NCBI GenBank assembly: GCA_014529385.2
Contig: CM043958.1
Coordinates: 153,878,793 to 153,942,792 of the forward strand
DNA from: Adiantum capillus-veneris
Taxonomy: Eukaryota; Streptophyta; Polypodiopsida; Polypodiales; Pteridaceae
Length of the DNA: 64,000 nt
Direction: 5' to 3'
Position numbers and translations under genes: made by a program. Below, one piece after another: positions 43,088-52,500 of this stretch. The notes below the pieces were generated by a model. The model searched no databases and was not told the origin of the DNA. It was given only the letters and a program-made list of their open reading frames with translations. Within the stretch, counting starts at the first letter, position 1. Each line of letters starts with the position of its first letter.

Positions 43088-43437
43088 ATTATCGTCCTCG
43101 GAGGTCAAATATGACCTATGGGACCAAAGTTACATGTGATGTAGTATGTGTGTGGATGATGAGTGACTCTCGATGCTCCAAAATTGTGGTGATGAGAGTC
43201 ACAATGGAGAGCCCACATTGTGGTTGGGAGAGGAAAGTGTGTAGGTCTAAGTCATGGCTAAAAATGTGAGGGAAGCAAGTTTGGATGTGACCAAAAGCTG
43301 AGCACTCTAGTAGTGTGTGGTACTCAAGACTCTTGAACTTGCAGTGAGCATATTGTGCGCAGTCGATTTGACTCTTCTCCATTGCCACAACGCCTCCTCT
43401 CACATCGAAGGGAGTGGGAGCTAAGCCGAGTGGCTAC

Positions 43438-43442
43438 GATAG
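43438..43442. repeat. Target site duplication GATAG, left copy
   Basis: Repeated at 47205-47209 directly after the 3' LTR. Confidence 0.85.
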
Positions 43443-44656
43443 TGTCATGTGCACATCTAACCTTATGTGTACGTGGACAAGCTACTTCATGACAAGGGTT
43501 CGGTTCAGTTCAATTAGTCTAGAATAGAAAGTGAGTTTGTTTGCAGAGTGTGCATGTCCAGGCACTTAGATTAGATGCATATCCTCTGGCTGCACACAGC
43601 ATGACCATCAAATTTCCATCAGAAACCCATTAGGAGCATTTTTACAGTGCATAGACCTATTTTCGCTATTTTTTTGACATTTTTCACTTATTATTTTTAA
43701 GTGACTTTGGTTGGGAACTAGGTAGGGCAAATCAGTAAGTAAAAACCTAGCGCTAGCAATTCGGGCAGAAGAGGCAGCAGGAACCCTGTGTTCATTAGGC
43801 AACTTCTCAAGCAAGATCCCCCCAACTGAAGACCTAGCGTTTTTGCATGATGCAAGCCTAGCATTTTCACATAGAACTAGTGGCCTGGCGTTTTTGCACT
43901 TTGATCAGCCCCGGCAGCAGCAAGGCAGCTGATCATCTCTAGCGTTAGCAGATTTCACAGCAGATAGCAGATTTCCACAACAGAGCCCAAATCAGCCCTA
44001 GCGTTTTTGCATCAGCCTGACACCTCAGCGTTTTTGCAGATCTTTGCGGCAGAATCAGCCCATAGACCAGCGTTTTCAGTTTTCAGCAGTTAGAACCCAC
44101 AGAAGAAGTCCAAGACCTCGCAAATCTCACCTTCCCATAGCAATCCTCACCGCACGGTCAGATCCCGCGAACTTTGCAGTTTCAGCCCGGTAAACGCAGA
44201 TTTCAGCATCTGCGTTTTCAGCGCGTCGTCATCGCATTGTCGCCATCGACATCGTCACTGACATAGAGTCAGAATTCAGCAAATAAAAATTTGCAGTTTT
44301 CAGCCCTCAGCAGTTTCAGTTTTCAGCCAGTCTCGTCGACGTCCTCATCGTCGTCGACATCGTCGGCAAGTCTAAGCATTGTAGAGATTTGTGCATTCAA
44401 TAGTAGACCGCTCTCGCCATAGAGAGTGGGGCCTTCGGAGGAGGGTTTTGACAACATTCTGGTGTCGTATTCTTCTCTCTCTATCTCTCGGTCTCAGCAC
44501 CTTCATTCACAGTGTTCACCACTTTGTTTGTGTCCATTGCACTCTCTCACTGAAGGAACGGAAGGCTCTCCCTTCCGTAAGTAAATGGAACCTTGAGCAC
44601 AGTTCAGAGCACTCATCTTGAGCAAAGTTCAACATTCACTTCCGCTGCACCTTACA
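43443..44656 (+). repeat. 5' LTR of intronic element
   Basis: 1214 bp, TGTCATGTGCACATC to CACCTTACA. Holds a cluster of AGCGTTTTTGCA-like motifs (about 43840-44060) and a CAG-rich stretch. Confidence 0.9.
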
Positions 44657-44657
44657 T

Positions 44658-44669
44658 TGGTATCAGAGC
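44658..44669 (+). promoter_or_regulatory. Primer binding site of intronic element
   Basis: A perfect TGGTATCAGAGC one base after the 5' LTR. Confidence 0.9.
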
Positions 44670-44889
44670 TTTGGTAGTGTTCTGTATCACTCAAGGAAAG
44701 AACCACAAGAATTTTTTTTGCTTGTTGAGGTCGCACGTAACCAAAGTCCTCTTGGGCGTGTTGATTCCTAATCGTGTTTTTGAAGAGTGACAAGAAACCC
44801 AAGAAAGAAGGGCTTGTTCAGTCTTCTAGTGCCTCTTTTCACTCATTGAGAACAGACCGTGCACTTAGCGGCCGGCCAATCGACGTGAG

Positions 44890-45342
44890 GTGAGAAAAAG
44901 CAACCTTGGTGTGAGCGCAAGGCTGCGAAGGGGTCTCCGTCCTTCTTCTCCCAAGCATGACATACATGATTTGCATGATGATTTCGATGATAATGATAAG
45001 CACGATGATTTGCATGATAATGATAAGCATGATGATTTGCATGATAAAGATGTGATTTCTCACAAGCATGATAGTTTGCTTGAAAATGATGGGATTGTTC
45101 ATAAGGATGATGTGTTAGTAGATGCTTTTTCTAGCAAAGCTAACCTCATTGCAGTTTCGATCGATCACGAAGAACCGATCTTGGCTCTCGAGTTGAGGTC
45201 CAAAGAATCCCCACAGGAAGTATTATGTGTTCGAATGATTAGTCAGCAGGCATTGTTCGATTGTTTCATTCGTGATCGTTTCTTGTGTTTTAGTCAGCGT
45301 CTTTATGTGATCCCTTTTCATAGGCATGACATTGTACGATGA
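44890..45342 (+). CDS. Acidic His-Asp-repeat ORF of intronic element
   Basis: 150 codons. Residues ~20-70 are built from imperfect 9-residue units (such as KHDDLHDND) encoded by ~27-bp tandem repeats at 44965-45070. The rest is mixed (IAVSIDHEEPILALELRSKE) and not recognised. It lies where gag would be but shows no capsid or CCHC motif. Function unknown; it may be a relic of a gag or of a captured sequence. Whether the first ATG is used is not known. Confidence 0.4.
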   Translation: MRKSNLGVSARLRRGLRPSSPKHDIHDLHDDFDDNDKHDDLHDNDKHDDLHDKDVISHKHDSLLENDGIVHKDDVLVDAFSSKANLIAVSIDHEEPILALELRSKESPQEVLCVRMISQQALFDCFIRDRFLCFSQRLYVIPFHRHDIVR

Positions 45343-45962
45343 GCACGATTCACTCATGAATGAGCACGGATGTATTCGGATTATTCATGAAAAGATGAAA
45401 TGTTTGCACCCAAGGAATTCACATTCCATGTCTCTTCCTTGGCATGACACAGTATCAGAAAGAGCATAAGAAAGATTGAGCATCAAGCATAGGCATTTCC
45501 ATTGTGTTTTGCCACAGTTGATTGATTTAGATCAAAAAGTCAAGATTCGACCCCATTGTTTGCGTGTTTTTGATGAAAGGTTTGGCACTTCGTCCTTATG
45601 TTCATCTGCATTGCATGCACAGTTTGTCCGAAAGAATAGAATTTTTCCAGTCACTTTACATGGAATGGATATGTTCATATTTTTTTTGTGTTGCAAGTGG
45701 TTTCAGGAATTTTCATCCTCGGAGATTTTTGAAGAAGGTAGATGCGTGACTATCGACAAATTTGAGCATTAAAGGAGCCACAGATCACTTTGTGTCGCTT
45801 TCGGTGCGGCCCAGAGAAGCAAGTGTTGCAGACCTTTATGAAGTTCAAGTATCGCATGACCCACGCATCAGAGTGGGTCGGCGAAGAGTCCTTTCTAGGA
45901 TTCCAGACGCTGTTGGCGATCTCCCTCGACGCCATACAGTTCGGTAGCAGTACCTCACTCTG
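45343..45962 (+). other. Internal region of intronic element, 3' part
   Basis: Several short frames, including one at 45476-45772 and one near 45800-45960 (FMKFKYRMTHASEWVG). No known polymerase or integrase motif. It ends at the polypurine tract. Confidence 0.4.
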
Positions 45963-45974
45963 AAAAGGAGGGGA
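45963..45974 (+). promoter_or_regulatory. Polypurine tract of intronic element
   Basis: AAAAGGAGGGGA directly before the 3' LTR. Confidence 0.85.
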
Positions 45975-47204
45975 TGTCACGTGTACATCTAACCCTATGT
46001 GTACGTGGACAAGCTACTTTATGACAAGGGTTCAATTCAGTTCAGTTAGTCTAGAATAGGAAGTGATTTGGCACTTTTGTGAGTCTGTTCGCAGACCGTG
46101 CATGTCCAGACACTTAGATTAGATGCATATCCTCTGATTGCACACAACATGACCATCATATTTCCATCAGAACACATCAGGAGCATTTTTACAGTGCATA
46201 GACCTATTTTTACTATTTTTGACATTTTTCACTTATTATTATTTTTAAGTGACTTTTGTTGGGAACTAGGTAGGGCATATTCAGTAAGTAAAAACCTAGC
46301 GCTAGCAATTCGGGCAGAAGCGGCAGCAGGAACCCAGTGTTCATCAGGCAACTTCTCAAGCAAGATCCCCCCAACTGAAGACCTAGCGTTTGCATGATGC
46401 AAGCCTAGCGTTTTCACATAGAACCAGCAGCCTGGTGTTTTTGCACTTTGATCAACCCTGGCAGCAGCAAGACAGCAGATCATCTCTAGCGTTAGCAGAT
46501 TTCCACAGCAGATAGTAGATTTCCACAACAGAGCCCAAATCAGCCCTAGCGTTTTTGCATCAGCCTGACACCTCAGCGTTTTTGCAGATCTTTGCGACAG
46601 AATCAGCCCATAGACCAGCGTTTTCAGTTTTTCAGCAGTTAGAACCCACAGAAGAAGTCCCAGACCTTGTAGATCTCACCTTCCCACAACAGATCCTCGC
46701 CGCACGATCAGATCCCGCGAAGTTTGCAATTTCAGCCCGGAAAACGCAGGTTTCAGCATCTGCGTTTTCAGCGCGTAGTCATCGCATTGTCGCCATCGAC
46801 ATCGTCACCGACATAAAGTCAGAGTTCAGCAGATAAAAAATTGCAGTTTCAGCCCTTAGCAGTTTCAGTTTTCAGCCCGTCTCGTCCTCGTCGTCATTGT
46901 CATCAACATCGTCGGCAAGTCCAAGCATTGTAGAGATTTGTGGAATCAATAGTAGACCGCTCTCGCCATAGAGAGTGGGGCCTTCGGAGGAGTTTTTGAC
47001 AACATTCTGGTGTCGTATTCTTCTCTCTCTATCTCTCAGTCTTAGCACCTTCATTCACAGTGTTCACCACTTTGTTTGTGTCCATTGTACTCTCTCACTG
47101 AAGGAACGGAAGGCGCTTCCTTCCGTAAGTAAAAGGAACCTTGAGCACAGTTCGGAGCACTCATCTTGAGCAAAGTTCAACATTCACTTCCGCTGCACCT
47201 TACG
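45975..47204 (+). repeat. 3' LTR of intronic element
   Basis: 1230 bp, TGTCACGTGTACATC to CACCTTACG. The last base differs from the CA end of the 5' LTR; GATAG follows at 47205-47209. Confidence 0.9.
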
Positions 47205-47337
47205 GATAGTGCATATCGTTGACAAGGCGATAGGCTCAAATATGTAAGTGTGACTACGGTTTCCCCTTTTAGCGAAGAACATGGTTTTGTAGTTGGGAGC
47301 AATATGGATGGTGTAGTGTATGAAGCGTGACCATTCT

Positions 47338-47867
47338 TGCTGACGTGGCTGGCTGTACGAACCCGCAATTTGCCATGACAGTGACACGTGGCGATATTGT
47401 ACGGATTACCGCGATTTGCACTAACAATGCAAATCGCACTAACAATGTGGCACTAACAATGCCACATTGTACGGAATTTTGCGTTTTTCGCTGGCAAATT
47501 TCAATAGTTGTTTGCGTGAACTTTTGGATGCAAATGCTTTTGGACTTGAGTGCTTTTAGAATAGATGATTTTGGGGTTTTGCTTTTGGGCATCCCTTGTA
47601 AGTTTGAGTGTCCGAAGGCCACTCCTTGAGAGCATCGGGACAACAGAGTCTCGAAGAGAGTTGGACCCTTAGGAGTTGTACTTTGCGAAGTGTAATAATA
47701 AAAAATACTGAAAGGGCGCCAATCTTTGGGGCCAACGTGTCTTGGCTTGGAACTCCGTCAAGGAGTGTCCTCTTCTCTCCCAGATATTTAAGTGTTTGAC
47801 GTATGAAAGTGTGAAGTTTGTAGTTGTTTCTTTGTTTCCATCCGGTCCGTCACCGGAAGTGTTTACA
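47338..47867 (+). repeat. Solo or truncated LTR, family B-like
   Basis: Shares TGCTGACGTGGCTG at its start and GGGCGCCAATCTTTGGGGCCAA in its body with 26210-26900. No primer site follows. It contains a local 20-50 bp reduplication at 47420-47470 (CACTAACAATG repeated). Confidence 0.65.
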
Positions 47868-47869
47868 TA

Positions 47870-48840
47870 AAGACTAGTGCCCCTTGCGATATTTCTTTAT
47901 TCAATTGAAAACAAATGATCCGAACAATGAGACAAAATTCCCACCTAGCTGTCCAAACCCGTCAAGGGTTGAAATTGCAAGTTTTTGACCCAATTTCGGC
48001 AACATAATTGCACCAAAACCTGAGTAGGTCAAAAGTACAAGTCTAGGACGGATTTTCCTTGCATTTTAGAAGCTTTTCGGTGAGCTGTAAGTCAATTTCA
48101 GCATGGTGTAATTTCCTGCTTTGGTCACTGGGAGGTGCCCAAACTCTTGTATAACCACCCCAAGGCTTCCCCGAGGCTCCCGGGTGTTATCTTGCATGTT
48201 TGGTGCAAAACCTAAACTTGCAAATAATCGCAACAAGCTGTGATTCTGTGTTTTGGATCTTTTTGGTTGGAGCAATCATGTCTATGAGTGTCTCAAGAGC
48301 TCCGACTCGCAATGGGACACTTCCCCTTTGATTTAGACGAGTTTTCATGCGAAAAAATTCTCTTGTTTCACAATTTGTCGCGATGGAACTGTGTGTACCT
48401 GTGGGGGATCAACAATTAGCTAATCTGATTCTTGTTCAGAAGGCCCTTGCCTTGGCAAACGCGCATAAAACCCACAAGACTGTTCATAGTCGTCTGAGAA
48501 GCCCAACTAGTGGGGCATTACCATATCTGTTAAGGGGGGGAGAGATGCACGAGAGTGGAATCATCGCGCTACATGAGGCGGGAGAGAAGGTAAGTTTTCA
48601 TGAAATACTGCAAGTGACCTCGCTTGCATGCCATAAATACATGCTGACATCATCGACATCACATGTAATCCAAGTTGGGAATCAAATATATACATGCCTC
48701 GGGGATTGTAGTGCTGGACGATTACACAATCCCACCAACCTAGCTATCGCACATATATCAAACATAGAAGTCTTCTGTTGTACTCTCAAGCACAAACTTC
48801 TGCACTTAAATTTTGTATAGAAAGATAGATAACGATTCAT
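47870..48840 (-). repeat. Gypsy LTR-like sequence, minus strand
   Basis: Starts with GTGCCCCTTGCGATATTTCTTTATT, the same module as GGCGCCCCTTTCGGTATTTCTTT in the Y LTRs, then follows their general order down to a GGGGGGGAGAG tract at about 48534. Boundaries are approximate. Confidence 0.5.
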
Positions 48841-48914
48841 TAACTACTCACCGGAGCATCATGAACCATGCTCTAATATTGCTCCATTGAGCTACATCAA
48901 GTCACTGTGGATTT

Positions 48915-49315
48915 TAATTAAGAAAGTTTTGAGAACTTTAGCGTAGTGCCCATGTTCTCAGACAATGCCTTCTAGAAAAGAGTCGTCATACGTGGATCCC
49001 TAACGTTGACAATTGACCGAGGTATCCCATGGTACTTGAAAATATTTCGCATAAATGTCACGTGTTTTGACTTCATTTTCTTCCATCGTTATGCTTTATC
49101 AGGAATAGGAAATGGCTGTAACACTCGCGGTGCTTTCTACCTATCAAATTTAACCTTTTGGCATACTTAACATGATTTTACAAAAGCATTAGCTCGACCC
49201 AAAGCTGGCCAATAAAAGAATGGCTCAACTGCCTTCACTGTTGCATCAATTCCACGATGCCCAACATACGGTGGAGCATGACTTTCAATCAAGACTTTTG
49301 GCCACAACTGCTGGG
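48915..49315 (-). pseudogene. Gypsy integrase fragment
   Basis: On the minus strand this is related to Y at 33690-34150: fragments around the GMPRSIVNVRDPRMTTLF-like core region (49010-48940), the CLVCQK-like zinc-binding part (about 49170) and the AVEPFFYWPALG-like stretch (49230-49195). Stops and shifts throughout. Confidence 0.7.
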
Positions 49316-49686
49316 ATAGCTAGAGGCTATCTCTCTCCCGGTGCAGAGTCTTCTTGCGGTGGTGATGTCTCTTCTGATGGGATGCACCATTGTATACGGC
49401 CTTGGAGATCTGTAGTTGGCTATCGGAGATTCTTTGGTGGAGTTTTCGGCCTCCTCTCGATATCAGGGTGGTCTGTTTCTGCTTCAGCTCTCTACTTCTT
49501 TCTTCCCTCACTCCCTTGCTCCTAGCTTTTGTTGTATCACCCATCTTTTGTATCACTGGGAGTTTTTCTCCTTTGGTTTGTAATCATTGAATATCTTAGG
49601 GATTTTTTCACTATTAGATACGTTATCCTTGTATGCCTATGGGCTTGTAATTTTGATTACGTAATACAAGAGGGTACCAAGTTTGG
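49316..49686 (+). other. Intron 3 remainder, unrecognised
   Basis: A C/T-rich stretch with a long chance frame (49529-49780) that runs into the exon through the (GA)n tract. I see no terminal repeat or domain. Confidence 0.35.
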
Positions 49687-49700
49687 CGCGCGCGCGCGTG

Positions 49701-49774
<74 letters not shown>
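49687..49774 (+). repeat. Compound (GC)(CA)(GA)n microsatellite next to splice acceptor
   Basis: GCGCGCGCG, then CACACA, then about 30 GA units ending some 16 bp before the acceptor AG at 49790. Confidence 0.95.
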
Positions 49775-49777
<3 letters not shown>

Positions 49778-49791
49778 TTGCTGAATGGCAG

Positions 49792-49947
49792 TGTTGTTGC
49801 TTTCAATCTCGGCTATTTACCTGGAGGTGCGAAAGGAATGATAACAAAGGCTAGAACAACTGTAGAGGCATTGGGATGTGCAACAACCTTGCTGCAGCTG
49901 GGAGGTGTAATTACTGTTGTTTCTTATGTTGGGCATGCTGGTGGCAG
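49792..49947 (+). CDS. Methyltransferase exon with FNLGYLPGG motif
   Basis: 156 bp, acceptor GAATGGCAG|T (phase 2) and donor GGCAG|GTCTTT (phase 2). It encodes VVAFNLGYLPGGAKGMITKARTT and ALGCATTLLQLGGVITVVSYVGHAGG. NLGYLPGG is the family's substrate-side motif IV, and VxYxGHxGG its hallmark close to the C-terminus. The predicted splice joins AGT across the junction without a shift. Confidence 0.9.
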
Positions 49948-50048
49948 GTCTTTTCTCCCTTTAAAATGCTTCTTGTTTTCCGTTTTGGGGGGCGGGGGAG
50001 TTCACTATATTTATTTAGCTGCAGTATTCACTAACATAGAAATCATAG
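49948..50048 (+). other. Intron 4 of methyltransferase gene (101 bp)
   Basis: GT at 49948 to AG at 50047-50048, T-rich, of ordinary plant length. Confidence 0.85.
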
Positions 50049-50193
50049 GGAGGAGTATGAAGCTGTGCGAGATTTTTCTGCTGGGTTGCCTAGTGATAGC
50101 TGGATCTCCAGTCAACAGGAGTGGTTGAATAGACCACTGTGTCCGCGGCTGTTCGTGCTTGTCAAAAAAGATTCTAGAACTCCAAATATTTAG
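50049..50193 (+). CDS. Methyltransferase last exon
   Basis: Acceptor AATCATAG|G completes Arg, then EEYEAVRDFSAGLPSDSWISS and QQEWLNRPLCPRLFVLVKKDS, stop TAG at 50191-50193. The order REE(Y/F)xxV...W...LNRPxxP.LFVL.K is the standard C-terminus of the family, so this end of the protein is complete. Nothing suggests that the exon is damaged. Confidence 0.88.
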
Positions 50194-51270
50194 AAGTTTT
50201 CACCTTACATTTCCAATTTCTGGGATTGTCTTTCAGACTGTTCTTTCAAGTAGTAAGGCATGCCATCTGTTCTTGTTGATTCCAATTCGAACAGGAGTCG
50301 CACCCAGTCAGCAGGTTACTTGAGAGCCAAGTGTATGACAAGCCTTCCAGTTGATAGAGCTGGTTGTTAAAGCTGTTTAAGGTTCTCTGCTTGAACGCTT
50401 TATTTTGTCTGTCACATTCTTTTAAGCTCAATGATTCGTTTGATATCTTCGGAGGAAAATTTATGTTCTTTGGAGCTCAATGGTTTGTGTACTTCTCTTG
50501 AGAATTGTTGAGCTGTAGATCTGTGGTAGAGAGTCTGCATAGCTTGGAGGTTTCTCAAGCGCACCTCTTGGCCTCGGAGTCGACTTGGTGATCAAAATTT
50601 TACCATGACAACTTTTGCGGCTTACCTGTAGCTTGGTGCAGTTAATGAGCCGAGAATTCGCAACCCTGGCACTATATTTTTCCTTGTTTGCACTCTTTTG
50701 CTCTACAATGCATCTTTTCGCCCATATGATGGTCTAAAGCCCTTGTAGGTATCCCTTTTAAAATTTTACTTAGACATATTGGATCCCCATAGTCCATAGA
50801 ACCTATCTGTGAATTTGGTCCATTTTTTGTCGCCTTGGTGAAAAATGATGCTTTGTAGGGCTTCCACCAAATCTGATGATATGGTGGTCATTTTGGACCC
50901 ACAATTGTGATCTGAACAAATAAAAGTGTTATTGTAAGTGTCTCGAAGTTGCCTATGAAGTTAGAATCAAATTCTGAGCACTGTCATGATGGTCATCATT
51001 GTATCTCAAAAGAAGTTATACATTGTTTAACCACAAAATGGTTCTATACTAGGCTTTGAATGTGGTGTGAAATGGGCTCCGAATCATTCCATTTTTCTAC
51101 CCAGATTCTGTTCTTTTCTACTTGCTCTATTCTATACCCATCCACAACTTGCCATCCCCAAAGCATGAATAGAAATGATCTTTAATGTATTGGAATCGTA
51201 CCTCTAATGTCTATTCAGAGGAAGAGGGTGTGTTGGTGGCATGCTACCTCAAAGGATTCCGTTGCAAAGT
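50194..51270 (+). other. 3' flank of methyltransferase gene
   Basis: No element or second gene recognised. The first few hundred bases may be the 3' UTR; no single polyadenylation signal stands out. Confidence 0.4.
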
Positions 51271-51271
51271 A

Positions 51272-51340
<69 letters not shown>
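51271..51340 (+). repeat. Compound (CT)n(CA)n microsatellite
   Basis: About 15 CT units followed by about 19 CA units. Confidence 0.95.
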
Positions 51341-51342
<2 letters not shown>

Positions 51343-52500
51343 CTAATGGCACAAATGAGCTTGAAATTGGCCATTGGAGCAGACCCCAAATTGCTCGACC
51401 CTACCTAGTAGCGTTATCAGGTTGTGTTCTATACCGCCAGGTCAGAATGAACTTGATTTGGACTTGTGTAGGCCTGCTTCTGTTTTTCCACTGTTGTTTG
51501 AGTAGTTGATCAGGCTTTTCGTTGCCATACTTCAAATTCTTCCAAATGTTTATTCTATTATGTTGATATGTTGATTTGGACTCCAAGAGTAGTCATTTGA
51601 AAGACTCCTGGCTGTTTATTAATATTTTTAAAACCTTTTTAGAATATTAGCAAAATTCAACCAAAAATTCACACTCTAGAAAAATCACAAAGTGACCAAA
51701 AAATATTGTGCAATCATATTTTTGTGGGATTGCTCTATTTTCTTATTGTTTTAGCTAAAAACTAGAAAAAAGCACACTTTTGTTTGGCTAAATTGTTCCA
51801 TTTTCTTACTGATTTAGTTAAAAGCTAGCAAAAAAGCACTATTATGTACATATTTATAAACACTGGGGGGTTTATGTTTGTCTTTTGTCCCCATATATCT
51901 AATCGGGCTTAGTCTCATACATGTAATTGAAAAAAATTGATGAATTCAAAATAGAAAAATGAAAATTTGCAATCTAGTGAAGAAGACAATTCCCATAGCT
52001 TCCATTTTTGACCTACGTAGGGTTTGCATTTGGAATGCCTCCTCTCCTAGTTAAGAGTCCTCTTGAATGGCAATGAGCTACAGTAGTGCAATGTATGGGT
52101 GCAAGTTCCTTATTGGCTCTACCATGCAACTGAAGTCAATGCAATTGATAACACAATGCTATGCAAGAGGAGGGTTTTAAGATGATTGTGCAAGGGCTAT
52201 TCAAGTTGACTCTTCCTATTCCCTTATTGGATTTTGGAATAGCAAAGTTTGAAGTTGTAATGCCTTGACTTTGATGGTAAGCCTTGGTTCCATGATCGTT
52301 GTCATTGGTGCCTTAGGCTTCCATACCAATTTCTGCTTAGATTATTAATGGTGGGGTTTAAGCAATAGTTTCTTGCTACTCACTTCTAAAGCTACCACTT
52401 CTTGTGCTAGTTGTATTGGTTTGTCAAATGATTGTGGCTTGTCACTCTTTCTTGACACCATCTTGGTTTGTGTCAAATTTTTCTTGGGTTGTCTTTGAGG
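51341..52500. other. AT-rich intergenic DNA
   Basis: No gene recognised. A loosely repeated TTTTCTTATTG...TTTAGYTAAAARCTAG block occurs twice at about 51740 and 51810. Confidence 0.35.

Larger units (their letters stand above)
43443..47204 (+). mobile_element. Non-autonomous LTR retrotransposon (LARD-like) in intron
   Basis: 3.76 kb with 1.21-1.23-kb LTRs, a perfect initiator-Met primer site, a purine tract AAAAGGAGGGGA before the 3' LTR, and a GATAG target duplication. The 1.3-kb internal region has no protease, reverse transcriptase or integrase; it has one acidic ORF. It matches the description of a large retrotransposon derivative that depends on enzymes from another element. It is inserted in the same orientation as the methyltransferase gene. 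The two LTRs differ at scattered positions and by small indels, so it is not brand new. Confidence 0.92.
42448..49791 (+). other. Intron 3 of methyltransferase gene (7.34 kb) with nested elements
   Basis: Phase-2 intron from GT at 42448 to AG at 49790-49791. It contains several microsatellites (42500-42560, 42650-42695, 43035-43082, 49687-49774), the complete LTR element 43443-47204, a family B LTR (47338-47867), and minus-strand gypsy debris (47870-49310). A CTGAAT branch-point-like motif sits at 49781-49786, squeezed between the (GA)n run and the acceptor. Confidence 0.75.

Noticed and set aside
49529-50128. Single 199-codon gene
   Set aside because: The first part is a chance frame plus Arg-Glu repeats from (GA)n; only 49792-49947 is coding, and the sequence after the donor at 49948 is intron.
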